Below are positions 39,611-52,690 of a stretch of DNA of 64,000 bases, piece after piece. Position numbers and translations under genes: made by a program. Position 1 is the first letter of the stretch, and the number at the start of each line of letters is the position of its first letter. The DNA is taken from assembly GCA_023055355.1 (NCBI GenBank), contig JALJCS010000015.1, forward strand, positions 11,783,501 through 11,847,500, written 5' to 3'. The notes below the pieces were generated by a model. The model was not told the origin of the DNA, made no database searches, and worked only from the letters and a program-made list of their open reading frames with translations. The stretch comes from Agelaius tricolor. Its lineage: Eukaryota; Chordata; Aves; Passeriformes; Icteridae.

Positions 39611-42600
39611 GAGACTCCTGCATGCCTGGAGGGAGGGCAGGGGTGTGAGAGGCCTCCTTATCCCCAGCAGGGCTGTCCCCAGCCCAGGACAGGGACACAG
39701 CCCTTGGGGACACCTCAGCAGGGAGAAAATACTGCCCACACTTCTCAGAGGGTGAAGGAAAAGCAGCTAGAGCTGAGGCTGAAGGAGCAGAGATATCTCC
39801 CTGACACCCTGAAGCTCTTGTGAAGGTCTGCCCTGTGGAGAAGATGCTACAATACAGCCCAGAGGAGGATGAGAAAGTTCCTCAGTCACCTTCAGTCCTT
39901 TCTGAAATAAAAATACTCCACTGTCCTCCTGGAAGAAAGCAGTTCTGCTCCAAGAACTCTGTTTCCTAAAAGCTTCATAATCCCTCCACCATAGAGCTGT
40001 CACCTTTAGGTCAGTAGGAGCAGATGAGTCTCCAATTCCAGCCAACAAATTTCATTAATCTGTTCCTTTCCTTTTTTGCCAAGTGAAGACTCATTATTTT
40101 ATCAACTTCTGCTTGTTTGCTAGCACTCATGAAGCTGATGAATCAGTTGCAATCTACTTTGACTTGTGCTTACTGGCACTGCACACCAAGTCCTGAGGAG
40201 CAGGAGGGATGTGAAGCCTCCTACAGTCTCCACAATTATGGCTCTCTTAGCTCATGAGTTAGGAGGGAAAAAAATAATGTCACACAAAGGCAGTTCTTTT
40301 ATGGCTCTTACAACTAATAATGCCAACTCAGATTCACACAGGCAACAGCAAACTGTAACAGTGGCTGATTTTAACAGTGTATCAAGGAAACTGCTCTTAA
40401 TGTAATAATAGTCCTCACTTCCAAAGCCCACATGAAGCAAATTAAGTCCAGAGAATCTACATAACTGATTATATTAGATGGTTTATCCTAGTATCAAAGT
40501 GCATCAGGTAGGAAACAGACACAATTTGTGTGATAAAATTAGCAGCAAAATTTAATCTCTCGTTCCCACACATGCACAGCTGCATCCTAGAACTGGTCTG
40601 CATGAAAGCAAACAGAAGCAGCCAGGGATTTTGGGGCAAAGCCTTTGGCAATCAGGTGTAGCTGTGTTGTGTCCATGAGAGAAAACCCAAGTGCTCAGGA
40701 GGCACTCAGCCTTGCAGCTGCAAGAATAACCACTGAATACTGCAGGTTAGAGCACTCCAGTCAGTCCATAGTGCCTGAATTTACTATCATACAACAGCAT
40801 GAAATCAGTCACAGAGTCTACTCCTCACCACACACCTGCTACAGCATCCCCACCAGTCCTGTCACAGGAAGAGCAAACCCCTCTGATTTAATGCTCAGAA
40901 TTAATGCAGAGCACCCTGCTGTTCTGAGCAAGTCTCTTTACCCTACCTTTGTCTCACTATCTCTACTTTTAGGGTAACTTTTCAGAGCCAGAAAAGCTGA
41001 AAGCAGTGCCTTGCATAGATGGCCATGCTCAGACCTCTCTGGTAGCTTTGCCCTGCAGAGCAGCTAAACTGATCAAGCAGGGCCTCATGCCTCTGGAGCT
41101 CACTTCTGTGCAGTAGGAATCAATGGTAAAGATGGCCTTATGTCAAAAATTGGATATATTTCTTCCCATGTCTCTAGTCCTCTTTAATTTACTAAATCTA
41201 TTTTCCATACTGAGCTCAAGCCAATTGCAGGAACTCTATCTTAAAGTTTAACCATTCATTCCTGTGTCTGCAAAAGATGCTCTTTTCCATGACTGGAAGT
41301 CTCTCATTTATTCTGTTTAGTTTCCCCTTTAACTCATGTTTTGTCTGTCATCCCAGTTTCTCTCTGCATCCAGAAAACAGCCTGGCATGGAGGCTCTGCT
41401 CTTCAGATATGCCCATGGAGGGTGTGCTGTCCTTCTGTGAGCATCCCTTTGCAGCTCTGGGCAAGTGGGCACAGTAAGAACACCCTCTGCCAACATCCTG
41501 GGAGCCAACCCCCCAAAAATGTGCCCCTGACTCTCAGATTTGTCTCTGAGAGGGCTTTGCCCTAAACTCAGTCACCCAGTTCAAGGCTAAAACTTCTCAC
41601 TCAAAGAAATGAATCTACTACTTTAGCCTAACTTTTCCTTGATTGGGTTGAAAGGTTAAGTGGCAACTGAGCAGGAGTTTAACCTGAGAGACATATTATG
41701 TACTGAAAGGTACCTATTATATTTCATTTTAGATATCATGTAAGAGATACTTTGCATTTGCTGAAGTCACCTCCTTCCTTCTCTGTGCTGTCAGCCAATA
41801 TTTTGAGCAGTCCAGAAATGGTTTAGCCAAAACACAGTCTTTAAATTGCAAAACATACTTTTTATGCATATTCCACTTTCTATTTTGAAATGACAATATA
41901 AACCTCTTTCATGTAGCTGAAACCTACCCTTCTGTCTCTATACTTAACTCACCCAAATTATACCTGAATGCTTGCAAAGAACTTTAGGAAGAATATTGGT
42001 CTATTCTAAGACTTGAAGGAAATAAATATTGTGAAATATGTTTTTCATTCCCTTTGTTCTGAAGTTTTATGACTAAGTGCTGTGCTGGTAACAGAGGTTT
42101 ATCAGGAATGCCTGACTTGTCCAGATCTTGAACTCTAATAAAATAATTCAACAGAGCAAGAAAAGAAAAGAGGGGAAGGGGGTAGAAAAGGGAAAAAAAA
42201 TAAGAAAGAGTAAGCCAACTACAATACATGAAAAGTCTAATTGTTACTTGTAACATACGGTCAGTGTTTCCATCACAGCTGTAAAATAAAAAAAGCTGAT
42301 GTTGAGCTGGTAACATCTGCTCTGTATCCCATGATTTCTATATTCCTGTTCACACTAGCTAGAGCTCTGGCCTTAATTATTTAGGCTTGGATCCTACTGG
42401 TTTTGGGTTTTTTTTTTCTCTAAAGACAGATGCTCTTATTGAAAAATACATCTTGCAGAGTTGATTGACATGGACAAATAAGGTCCCTAAGACTGCTACA
42501 ACAAACATGGTCCTTGGTTCCTATTCTACAAAGTACACAAAAAGAGGTAATTTGCAGTTGAAATTCAGTAGGGTATTTCTGATAATATGATAGTAAGTAA

Positions 42601-45600
42601 TTAATTAGAATGGTTTGCAAAAAATCTAGAATGATGGAAGCCTAATGCAACCTGGAGCTTTATTGAAAGAACACCCTGTTAGTGACCAAGCACGTCAAAA
42701 CCCTCCCTGCATGCTCCACTGGCAGGAGTGTTCCCAAAGGACACAGTACTCACTTCTGAAATCTCAACATAAGAGAGGCAGGAATAATTTTAAAGCAGCT
42801 CAAGAAATAATACCGCAGGCAACTAGGCTGTACATAAATAAATATTTAGCATAAGCAGATTCAACTGCAGTAATAACAAAATTAACTAAATTCAAAAGTG
42901 ACTTCCCAGGATCTTCTGTGTAGATAGAGAAATGCCATGCCTTGAAGACCTAATGCACTCTCTCTTTTCCTTGTTGGCAGGAAGTAGCTAACAATTAGGA
43001 TGTGTTCACCAAGCCTGTCTGGTACCCTACCTGAAAAGCTGCTCACCCCATCCTCCATCTGCTCACCACTTCCCTCTGCTGCAGGTTGCTATCCCTTCTC
43101 ATCTGCTTGCTCAGCTGCTCACATAATTGCTCCTCACCTCAGTTCAGGCACAAGGAACCACATTAATAAGGATCTAGTACTGGCAGTGTTAAAATAACCT
43201 GCCTTGCTCCAACTGAAAGAGGTCAAGGCAGAAGACAAAATGTTAGAGGTGACAAGAACTTGTGGAGGGGGTGAGGGAGCATGAACAGGACAGCAGCTGA
43301 AGACCATGTGTGCACACATTGATTAGAAACAAAGAGATATATAGCTTTGGGTACGTAAACAAACATCTCCCACTGTCCTTGGCAGAGCAGAAATGAAAAA
43401 GAGTGAATATATGGGTCACTGAACACTCATAAGTCTGTTTATATATGGTAATTTGGAAAATGTATCAAGCCTGGGTACCTATGTTAAAATGAAACAAAAC
43501 AGTATCTTTGCCATCCCTCACTGACCTGTCTTTCTTACTTGATGAGCTGTTACTGGAACAATCAGTGCATCTTTCAGTGCATCCATTCTGCAAGTAATCC
43601 TGCATCCTCCTCTGAATTTCTAAATTGGTTGAACTGAATGCCAGCAGAACACCAGCCAAGAGTGCTACACATTATAAGGTCACCATATCATAAAAATAAC
43701 ATTCAGTGGGGATAGATTGTGAAACCTAAATTTACAGCTGGGCTGTGCTTTGGTTAACATAACACTCTAAAATCTAAAAAACTGCTAAAATATAAACAAT
43801 ATGGATTTTATTTTTAATTTTATTTTATTCCAAGTGTAAGCATCCAGTTGCTGAGGAAGCTGACCTGAACAACTCCAAGTAATAAGAACATCTTCTTCTG
43901 AGATGCTACTGATGTATCACAAATTGCTTTAGAAACCTGCTACCTTTTATATTGTATGAGACATCCAGGGCATTTTATGAACACACCTCGAAGAAACTTG
44001 GCAGAAGCTTTGAGAAGCAAACAGAACGTTACTTGGAAAACATTAATGACCTTTATAACATCTGGTGTTTGATCCCAAGATAAACTTTGGCAGCATCCAC
44101 CCTTCCACTGTTCTAGTGCTGTCAGGAGAAGACAGGGAGGGTTTTCTCAGGTGGGAGTGCCAGGTGGTCCAGGTGCACTCAGGGAGAAGAAGGGCTGGCC
44201 TGCACCCACCATACTGCCAGTGCCAAGCCTTCAACAGCTGAGCAGGTCGTGGCAGGATGCACAAACCAAGGCTGCTGGGACTGTGCTGGGATGGCTGCTG
44301 CAACTGAGGTGTCTCCTTTAGGGTGTGGCCACGAGTCCAGCCATGTCTGACCTGGTGCAGTTTCACTCCAGGAAAGAAATGACAGTGTCTCCTTCTTGCC
44401 TGAAGCTGAAGCTGTATTTCATGGGACTCTACCTTACAGACCCCATTCTGCATGGTTCACAAGGCACAGGCATGGAAACAAAAACTTTAGCTGTGTAGAA
44501 AAGTCTAGAGAGCTTATGGGAAAAAATGCAAAACTTGGGCGAGCACTTTGTACCTGTGGCTCAGGTGTATTGGAGCTAGACCAACATTTAAAGAGAAAAA
44601 GATTGACAGTAGCAGCTTCCCTGTCACTTTCTGCCATCCAAAGCCCATGTACAAACAAGAAATCTGCCTTAATGAACAAATCTTAGATGGAATAAATGAA
44701 TGAATAAACAAATGAATAAATCTTAAATCTTATCTGGTTCAGGCTGGCTCTTCACCTTCCTAGGCCAATGATCTGCTGGTGAGCTACACCAGCATTGTTC
44801 CAACTCCCAAGTTCCACCATGAAAGTACTGTCCTACAGAAGAGGGGGAAATGCTAGGGAAATTGGGTGGAAGCCACATGTTCAATTGCCTTCTGCAACTC
44901 CTCTTCAAGGATCTCAGTTCTTGCTGTGAAGTGGAGGAATCTTCCCCATGCAATCAGAGGTACCATTCCCAACAGATAATTGTCTCAGCTCATTACTCAA
45001 AGGCCTGTGTGCTGTCTCACATGCCTGATACTCTTCAGCTCAGGAGCTGCCTCTTACACCATGGACTGTCTCCCACAGCTTTTAGGAAAGGTGTAGGCCT
45101 GAAAAATCCACCTAAACTAACATAGCAGAAGCCACCCCAGAAATGTGCATACATTGGATTTCCAAAATGATCTTACAGAAGTACAGAGCTGGTTTAAAGC
45201 AAACCTGTTTTGCTTCTGCAAAGCTAATCAGTGGATAATAAGTCAGTGTATTTCCATTGCCACTTGGTGTCCCCAAACCTATTAGCAGCTCACACAAGCT
45301 TGGCAGGACAGGTACAAGCTGGATGAATACATGTGATTTGATGCTTATATTTTGTTTTGCCAAAAGACTGTGCTGACACCAGCTAATCTCACAGTGCGTG
45401 CCAGGCTCAGCCTACACCTCCTGCAGAGGTTGCTAACTGCAAGAGTTACACAATGCCTGTGCACTGCACAGTCTGTTCTCAGGCCCACCAGGCCTCCAGA
45501 GGATGGGGAAATCCCTAAATGCCAGGAATGCCTAGGCTTTTGTGTTACAGGCCCAAATAGAAAGCTCAGTCCTCCAGCACTCCTTCCTCCTTGCCCATCC

Positions 45601-47560
45601 ATACTGCAGAGCTAATTAAAGCAGTTTTATCATCTCTGTGAGTAGCCCTTAGCAGGTCTATGCATTTCATGGCAGGTATGACTGCTGCTCGAAACTCCTG
45701 AGCTTCCCCTTTCCTACCATTCTCCAGGCTCTGCACTTGCTCTGTGCACAGCTTCCCAGCACTGCAGTGTCAGTGTGCTCAGTGCTCTGAACACCAGGGA
45801 GCCGTGCAGCAGGGCCAGTGCTCCTGCTCTTGACGAGCATTTGGGCTCCAAATTCCACGACAAGTCTCACGTATCACACTTCCCTCAAGAATGTGAGCAG
45901 GCAAGTTGGCCAGACAGCTCTGGCATTTGGACATGGGTATGGCCTGATCAACAGCTGAGTGGAGTCAGAGAGACTCCTTCTGTTCATTACAACCAGTTGT
46001 AGAATGGGGCCTGTGCAGCACAGACTGGATGCCATCCTTGCAGAGATCATCCCTGCTGGCCTGAGCGTTCATCACCCTCAGTGACTAATTAATTGCATAT
46101 TCTGTAAAACACCACTGAGTGTGCATCTCATCCTGGGGAATTACTGAAGCTCCCCTGTACTGACCAATGTTCTCCCACCCCAAACCCCCCCAGACCAGCT
46201 GGAGTACCTGGTGGCTGGGACAGGGAGGCACCAGCCAGCCCTTCAGGCTCTCCCTCCTCCACTGACTTTTGAAAGGGCCACACTCTTCCTCCATTTCTCA
46301 TCAGAGGCGTGCACCTCTCTGTGTAAATTGAAGCACTAAGTAGCAGCCATAAAGGAAAAGAGAGCAGGAGGGAAGATTTCCTTCTGGTGGGTTATTTTGT
46401 GCAGCTGGCAGGTTCACTTTTGTATTTTCAGTCTGCCTTCACTTTGGTTTTAGTCCTTCTCTCTCTCTTGCTTCTCCCCTATACAAAGTGACAGAAAAGC
46501 CTTAAAGAATAATTTGTGACTGTAAATGATCAGGAAGCCTACAGGTAACATGCTTTTGTAAGATTGCAAGTTGTTCTTTTAATACAGTAAACTGCAAAAC
46601 AAAATCACAGGTGCTGTAAGAGCCTATAGATTGTTTCCTATAAGGCCATATTAATATTTTATACCACTGTCATCTCTGAGCATTCTTGGCTGACTTGTTA
46701 CCCTGCACAATCTGGAAGGAGCAGTTTGGCAATAAGACAGATCAGTGGGGACAATGTGGAACAGCACTTCAGCAAGAGGTGTTGCACTCACGATGCAAAT
46801 GAGTCTCTTGACCTTGAGCTTCCCCAAGTGTGAGGTGTCACTGAGCAGGTTCGTGACAGTGCAACACCACACACACAGCAGGGATGGGACGGGGCTGAAC
46901 AGAAATAATCCTTCCTTAAATTTCCTTTAATTCTTGAAGAACAAAACCCTATCTTATAATTACTAAGCATATGGCATTTTTAAGGCAGCCCTGGTTCCAA
47001 AATATGTTATTCAGAGATAACACAATATGACTCAACACAGCAGCATGAGACAGAGCTGACATGTGCAGGTAAGTTGTCAAAACAGGTGACAGATGGAGTT
47101 GTGCTTAAAAACATTCAAGATATTTGCTTCTTAGCTTTTCCCCAACATGCATCACCCACACAGTTTTAAAAATTTACCTTGAAGTGCCTCTACATAATCT
47201 AATGTGATGAAAGAGAGAGAACACGAGTGAAAGAACGAATTGCAAAGTTGTTACAGATAATATGAGACATACAGCAGATACCAGCACACAGCAAATAGCC
47301 CTGTTTGCTGACAACCTATATTGCTTTGGAATAGTTTGGCACAAATTGCCTATATGTGTATGATGTGTATTTTCTTCTTCTTGCAGCTCTAGTGATTTGA
47401 AATGCAAACTCCTCAGTGATCAAGGCAAATTAAATATAGCAGTTCATTACAAAAGGACGAGATTTAGCACAAATCATCAGTGCATGTTTTCTTGTAGGAC
47501 ACAGTGTTCTTCTCCCTTTTAAAAGGAAGTGACATGACCCTCTGTTTATCTGATTGACAT
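39611..47560. other. intergenic DNA
   Basis: No gene is recognised on either strand. ORFs up to about 136 codons (for example 44043-44453 minus) show no known domain. An imperfect AATAAATG run lies at about 44690-44715. No clear transposon is present. Confidence 0.5.
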
Positions 47561-47567
47561 GGTTTTG

Positions 47568-47593
47568 ATATATATATATATATATATATATAT
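47568..47593. repeat. (TA)n microsatellite
   Basis: Thirteen AT dinucleotides. Simple repeat, probably variable. Confidence 0.92.
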
Positions 47594-47599
47594 GTATTT

Positions 47600-50190
47600 C
47601 ATGAATACTGTACTATGCTATTCCATTTCTAATACACACATCACAAGGATGCTTTTCTACATTTCTTCATATCTGGAAAATAAATACTTTGAAATGGAAT
47701 GTAACTTCACCCAGATCTGTTTGTTGCTGTAATAGACCATTATTTGTTCTGCAGAAGCACCTGGTATTGTAACAAAATCCACTCAGAGAGGAGTTCAACT
47801 GGCATCAGGGAAACAATTACCACAGGATCAAGGTCCCAGATAGTCCAAAATACTTAAGTGAGAGAAATTTAAAGGGTTTAACTAAAGCTCTGTTTCATTA
47901 TGCATTCTTTTCATTTATTACTTTATTTATGACTATTAAAAAAAGATACCTAGCTCAGAATATTTATGCATTTCAGTACAGATTTGCATCTAATAGCATC
48001 TCCTGCAGTTGCAAATTTGAAAGTGGGGATTGGGGAAGGTGGTATGTGCCTTTAAATAATCCAGCAGCTCTTTCCTGATTCTCACAATGACATTTTGGGG
48101 ATCTCAGTTACACACCATTAGTGGCTGCATTTATGCTATTTGAAGCCTGTTTGTATATAAAGAAAAAGCAGCAACAAAGATGACACCCTAACTTAGAAAC
48201 ATGGCAAAATGGAAAGTTGATTGCCATTCAGGAGATGAAACTCAAAATCTGTAAGTTTAGTGAGCAAAAGAGATTGACTTTGTAAAGAAGCGCTGCACCT
48301 CAGGGAAACATCCTTGGCAATAAAAGAAACAAAGAGCCAAAAGAAGGGATCTCAGTAAAGTCTGTGTGTTTCTCTCCAGGTGGATGTGTGTCTGCTCTGC
48401 TCATCCTCATGTCTCCCCATCTAATGCAAACACTCTGTAGACATGCTAATGCAGAACAGCCTAGGCAGGGTTGAGGAGCTCTTGCTCAATTTTATGCTGA
48501 CCATGGATTCCTGCACAGTGCTGGGGCATCTGGCTGGCTGGATCACGGGATCCTGGAACCATCCAGCCATTTCCCCTTCAATGAGCAGTCAGAAAAGGCA
48601 AAATACTGTATGGTTTGATGAATCCTGTCTAAACTTATAAAATCCCCAGGTGGGATTTTGTAGGTTGTGAAAAATCACCTGTTCCCAAAGGCATTGGCAA
48701 TAGTTGTTGTCAGTGAACTCATGCCACTAAAAACAGAAGCAGTGGGGACAATACTGCAATGTAATTTCTGGAATGTGGCTGAATTATGGAGGATATCAAA
48801 CATGGCAGAGACCTGTGAGTGTGCAATGGGCAAAATGGAGCAATGTCAGAGCAGCTGCTGCAGGGTTGATATGATCCTGCTCCTGCATGCTTCCATGACA
48901 GAGCCTATGACTGATGCAAATCCAGGAAGCAGGAAGGAAAAGGCCATTTGTGCAACATCTGCCAGGCTCCCATATGGCAAGTTCCAAAGTCACTATTGCC
49001 TGATGACAGCATGCAGATTAGGGCATCAATGTGGTGAACTGGAGCTGATCTTTCACTGACTTTTGAATAACTTCATGGCATGGATTAAGAGGGGCGTAAA
49101 GTTCATCTTCACATCACTCTTGGTCCCTTGCCCATAAAAGTTATTCCAAACTCAAGAGCATTAAGGAAGGGTATTTTGAAAACACACCCTTTTTCAAGAA
49201 TTGAAACTATTTTGAGCTTTTATTTATACAATCCACACTCAGCATAGTGCTAGATGCTTAATTCAGCTCTTTGGTAGCTATGGATCCTTTTTGTACATTG
49301 TATAAAGATATATGTCAAGCCTTGGAAAAGACTATCAGTAGCATTTCTCAACCCTTGTAGCATTAAATCCTTAGCTCCCAAACAATTATTTCCATTTGTT
49401 CAGCTCAGAGCACTCAAAAAGGCAGGGAAATGTTCACCACCTCACTCAGGGAAACCAAAGTGCAGAAAGGTGATTGGGAAACCAAGTCCCCTGCCTTCCA
49501 CACCATGTCTACAAAACCATTCTTTTTATGGACAGTCTGAGGTACTGACCCCAAACACTGATAATGTAAAAGCTATTTACATCTCATGTTACATCTGCAC
49601 TTTTAGTATGACTGAGCAACCTGCAGCACCCAAGAGGGGCGTGCAAAGCTCGTCTGTCATCATGCACGTTCCCCTCAATGTTTCATTTAACTTCACCTTG
49701 CCTGGGAGATTGATAACTGGAGTTTGTGCTGCTCCCAGGGACTGCAGTGGCACAGTGCTATGTCAGCCAGAGACAGGAAAGCTTGCTTGGCATCATTTGG
49801 TACTCAATGAAACTTTGTAAGTTGGAAAGTTTCATTTGAACTAGAGCATAACTGAGTTTGTCTTCCCTTAAATAGAGGCTGATAGAGAGAGTAAATGGAG
49901 GGAGAAGTGGGGGAGGGAAAAAGACAAGAAAGAACCCACCGAGTCTGCAGACCTGATAGTCCTGTTTGGGGATTTTTTTCAAGAGTCTCCTGTCAAGGCT
50001 TGCTGACACATGAGCTCTGTTGAGTCTTACAGTGGTGATTTAAGATGTTACTACATCCCTTGCTCTCCCCCCACTTCTGCTAAAGGTTATACTCCACAAA
50101 TCAGGATTGGCAGAAAAGAATATTTTCCTGTCTTGGCTATTCCAGTTAAAATTCTGGCATACTAGTTAAAATATTTTGATGAAAGGCAAA
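47600..50190. other. intergenic DNA
   Basis: No gene or discrete element is recognised. The open frame at 48667-49059 (+) has no recognisable motif or splice context. Confidence 0.5.
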
Positions 50191-50191
50191 G

Positions 50192-50345
50192 AAGGATGGC
50201 ACTGGAAGGACTGTGGAGGTCACCTGGTTCATGCTTCTGCCTGTAGGCTGGATCAACTGTTGTGTCCCACATGACAGGTTTGTCTCACATTGTCTTAAAC
50301 ACCCCCAGTGCTGGAGACACTGCAGCCTACATGATCCACAGAGCC
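50192..50345 (-). mobile_element. degenerate CR1-like fragment
   Basis: On the + strand CACTGGAAGGACTGTGGAGG, then CACCTGGTTCATGC and a later GCTGGAGACACTGCAGCCT follow the order of the reversed CR1 3' UTR consensus, at clearly lower identity than the copy at 32.1 kb. A further AAAAGCCTTCCTAAAGC near 50490 may be the decayed RT block. It is an old, broken copy. Confidence 0.45.
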
Positions 50346-51990
50346 AATGAAAATACTGAGAAGTACAGGGCCTGCAGCAGGCTTCCACAAATGCCCACTA
50401 ATGCTTTTTTGCTAGCAACTACAGCTTTTCAACATTTTTCAACCAATTCCCTAGATTTCAGATGCAAATAGCACATTGGATGATGTCAAAAGCCTTCCTA
50501 AAGCACTCCATGCCTAGTCCTCTGGAGAAAGACACCATATTTGCTATGCTGTAGCCCAGCATGATCTTCATTCCCACAAGCCCTGTGACTACTCCAGCTT
50601 CTTACAGGAGCTACAAGAAAATTTGTTAGGCCACTGATGTCCCAGCTGTATTGCATTTTCTGCATTGGTTTGTCTAACTGCATCCCATTCCACTTGCAAA
50701 TCATAAATCTTTGATCTTAAGGCTATTTCCCCTCCTTTTCCCAGTGTCTGAATGAAACATTTGTGATTTGTTAAACTGGATTTTTATTACCCTTCCTCCC
50801 TTTTGTTTGCACAGGAACTCCGCACTTGTGCACTTCATACTGTTCTTCAAGGAGCTCCTAGATCTGTTTGACTTTTTCCTTGGGCAAGATTTCATGACCA
50901 CATTGGAACTTTACTTTGAGGCTACATGAAGAGAAGACAACTCCTGTCCTTCAGCTACAACATATGTACCAGTTCTATTGCATGTCTTACACACAGAAAA
51001 TTTAGAAAATGTATAGCATATTTCAGTGCCAGCCTAACCCATCTGCTTCCTTTATTTTCCAGTGACTGGCTAAGTGAGGCTTCTCTAACAGAGCCTGTGC
51101 TCCAGAGGTGTTAATTGGTTGTTCACGTAGAACCTTATATCCTGGATCTTCCTGGTTGCCATTGCAAGCTCACATGGCAACTGCATTCAGATTATTTCCC
51201 CTCTGGTAATTTTTACAGGTCTGTCACTGTCTCTAACCTGGCCCTGAGGGCAGCTGTGCACATCCTTGAGACCAACACACCCCATCTCCATGTGCTCCCC
51301 TTGCTGGCTCTCTGAGTAACCTGGAACAGCCACAGGGGCTCACAGGTGGGGAGGTGAGCCAGGGGACTCACACCCCTTGCTCTGTAAAAAACACAGGGCT
51401 CTTTGAAATTAAATCTTCCTTGACAGAGTTTGGGCTAAATTACAGGAGTGAGATCTTGACAAGAGCTGGGATCCCCAGCAGCACTCTGTGCCTGTGCTTC
51501 TAAAGCCCGTGGAGAAAGCAGGGGGTTGCTGGGTGGGGACTGGCAGAGCTGGGTGTGTCCCTTTCCAGGGACACGTCCCCCCTCTGTGAGACCCCTACTC
51601 AGTCCTGCACTCAGCCCCCTGCCTTTCAGAGGTGTCTGTTTGGGCTCACACTGAGAACCTTCCCTTGTCTCCATAAGACCTTTAATTGTCACAGGAGGCA
51701 TCCTCTCCCTGGGGTGACTTTCCAACTAATATGCAGATGTGGCAGTCCATGTTTATTTCCCAGGCTCTGGGAGCTGCTCAGGTGATTCCTGGGTGTTTTG
51801 TGTGCTGCCACATTGAGGGTTTTCATTAAATGCCAAACAGAATTTGCCTTCCCTGGGAGATGAACTAAAATGATCTCTAGAAGTATTGGTATGCACAACA
51901 AAACTTTTACATCACCATTAGCAAAGCAGAATATTTCTGTTCCTATTATTTCAAGTTGAATAATTTAATGCTCACCCTTTTTAAATTTAC
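50346..51990. other. intergenic DNA
   Basis: Noncoding, with a GC-moderate patch at about 51240-51800. No gene is recognised. Confidence 0.45.
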
Positions 51991-52690
51991 CACTTTTAAA
52001 TTAAAAACTCATTAAAATGTTTCAATAACAGTTAATATTAGCATAGCAATAAGACATACCAAGTGGGCATTACCAGGAGATAATTGACCTGATCTGTAAA
52101 TTGGTGCCCTTGGCTTTACCTCTGGATGTCAATCAATTAAAGCAGTCAATCATCCCCGAGTAGTGCCTGCCTCAGCACGTCTTATTGCTTAATCATATAA
52201 CTGTTGAGCTAATACCATTCATATTTCTGGACAAAAAATTCCACTAGGAATTCCCATTTATTATCACATCAAAATTAACAAGATCTTGAAATGCATATTA
52301 TATTATTCATAGCATAATACTCTCCCAAATGGAAAACATAAAAATATATCTCCCCTTCTTTTTTCCCTTTTTTTTAAAGCCTGCCGTTGTTAATTAGCCA
52401 TTCTTTAGGATGATCAAGTAATTGAGATACAGGTTTTAGATCAGGTTCACAGGGAGTATGTGGTCAAGTTAATGAGTCATGAAGAGACTAAAATGTCACT
52501 GTATAGAAAACTGACTTGTGCTCAGCTGATATTAATTGCAGTGGCACCGGTGAAGTCAATAGCTCTATGCCAATTTACTGCAGGTGAAGATCAGGCCTTA
52601 TGTTTACAAGAGTGTGGAATTTAGTGAATGACATTTAATCTTCTATATAATGAAATTTAGTGCATGTAATTTTTTTAACTCTTCGGATTC
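51991..52690. promoter_or_regulatory. candidate conserved noncoding element
   Basis: About 700 bp of non-repetitive AT-rich DNA has repeated TTAATATTAGCATAG, GTCAATCAATTAAAGCAGTCAATCATC (two PBX-type TCAATCA sites near 52130-52150), GCTTAATCATATAAC and GTTAATTAGCC (near 52388). There is no ORF. The sequence is strongly enhancer-like; the boundaries are approximate. Confidence 0.4.
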
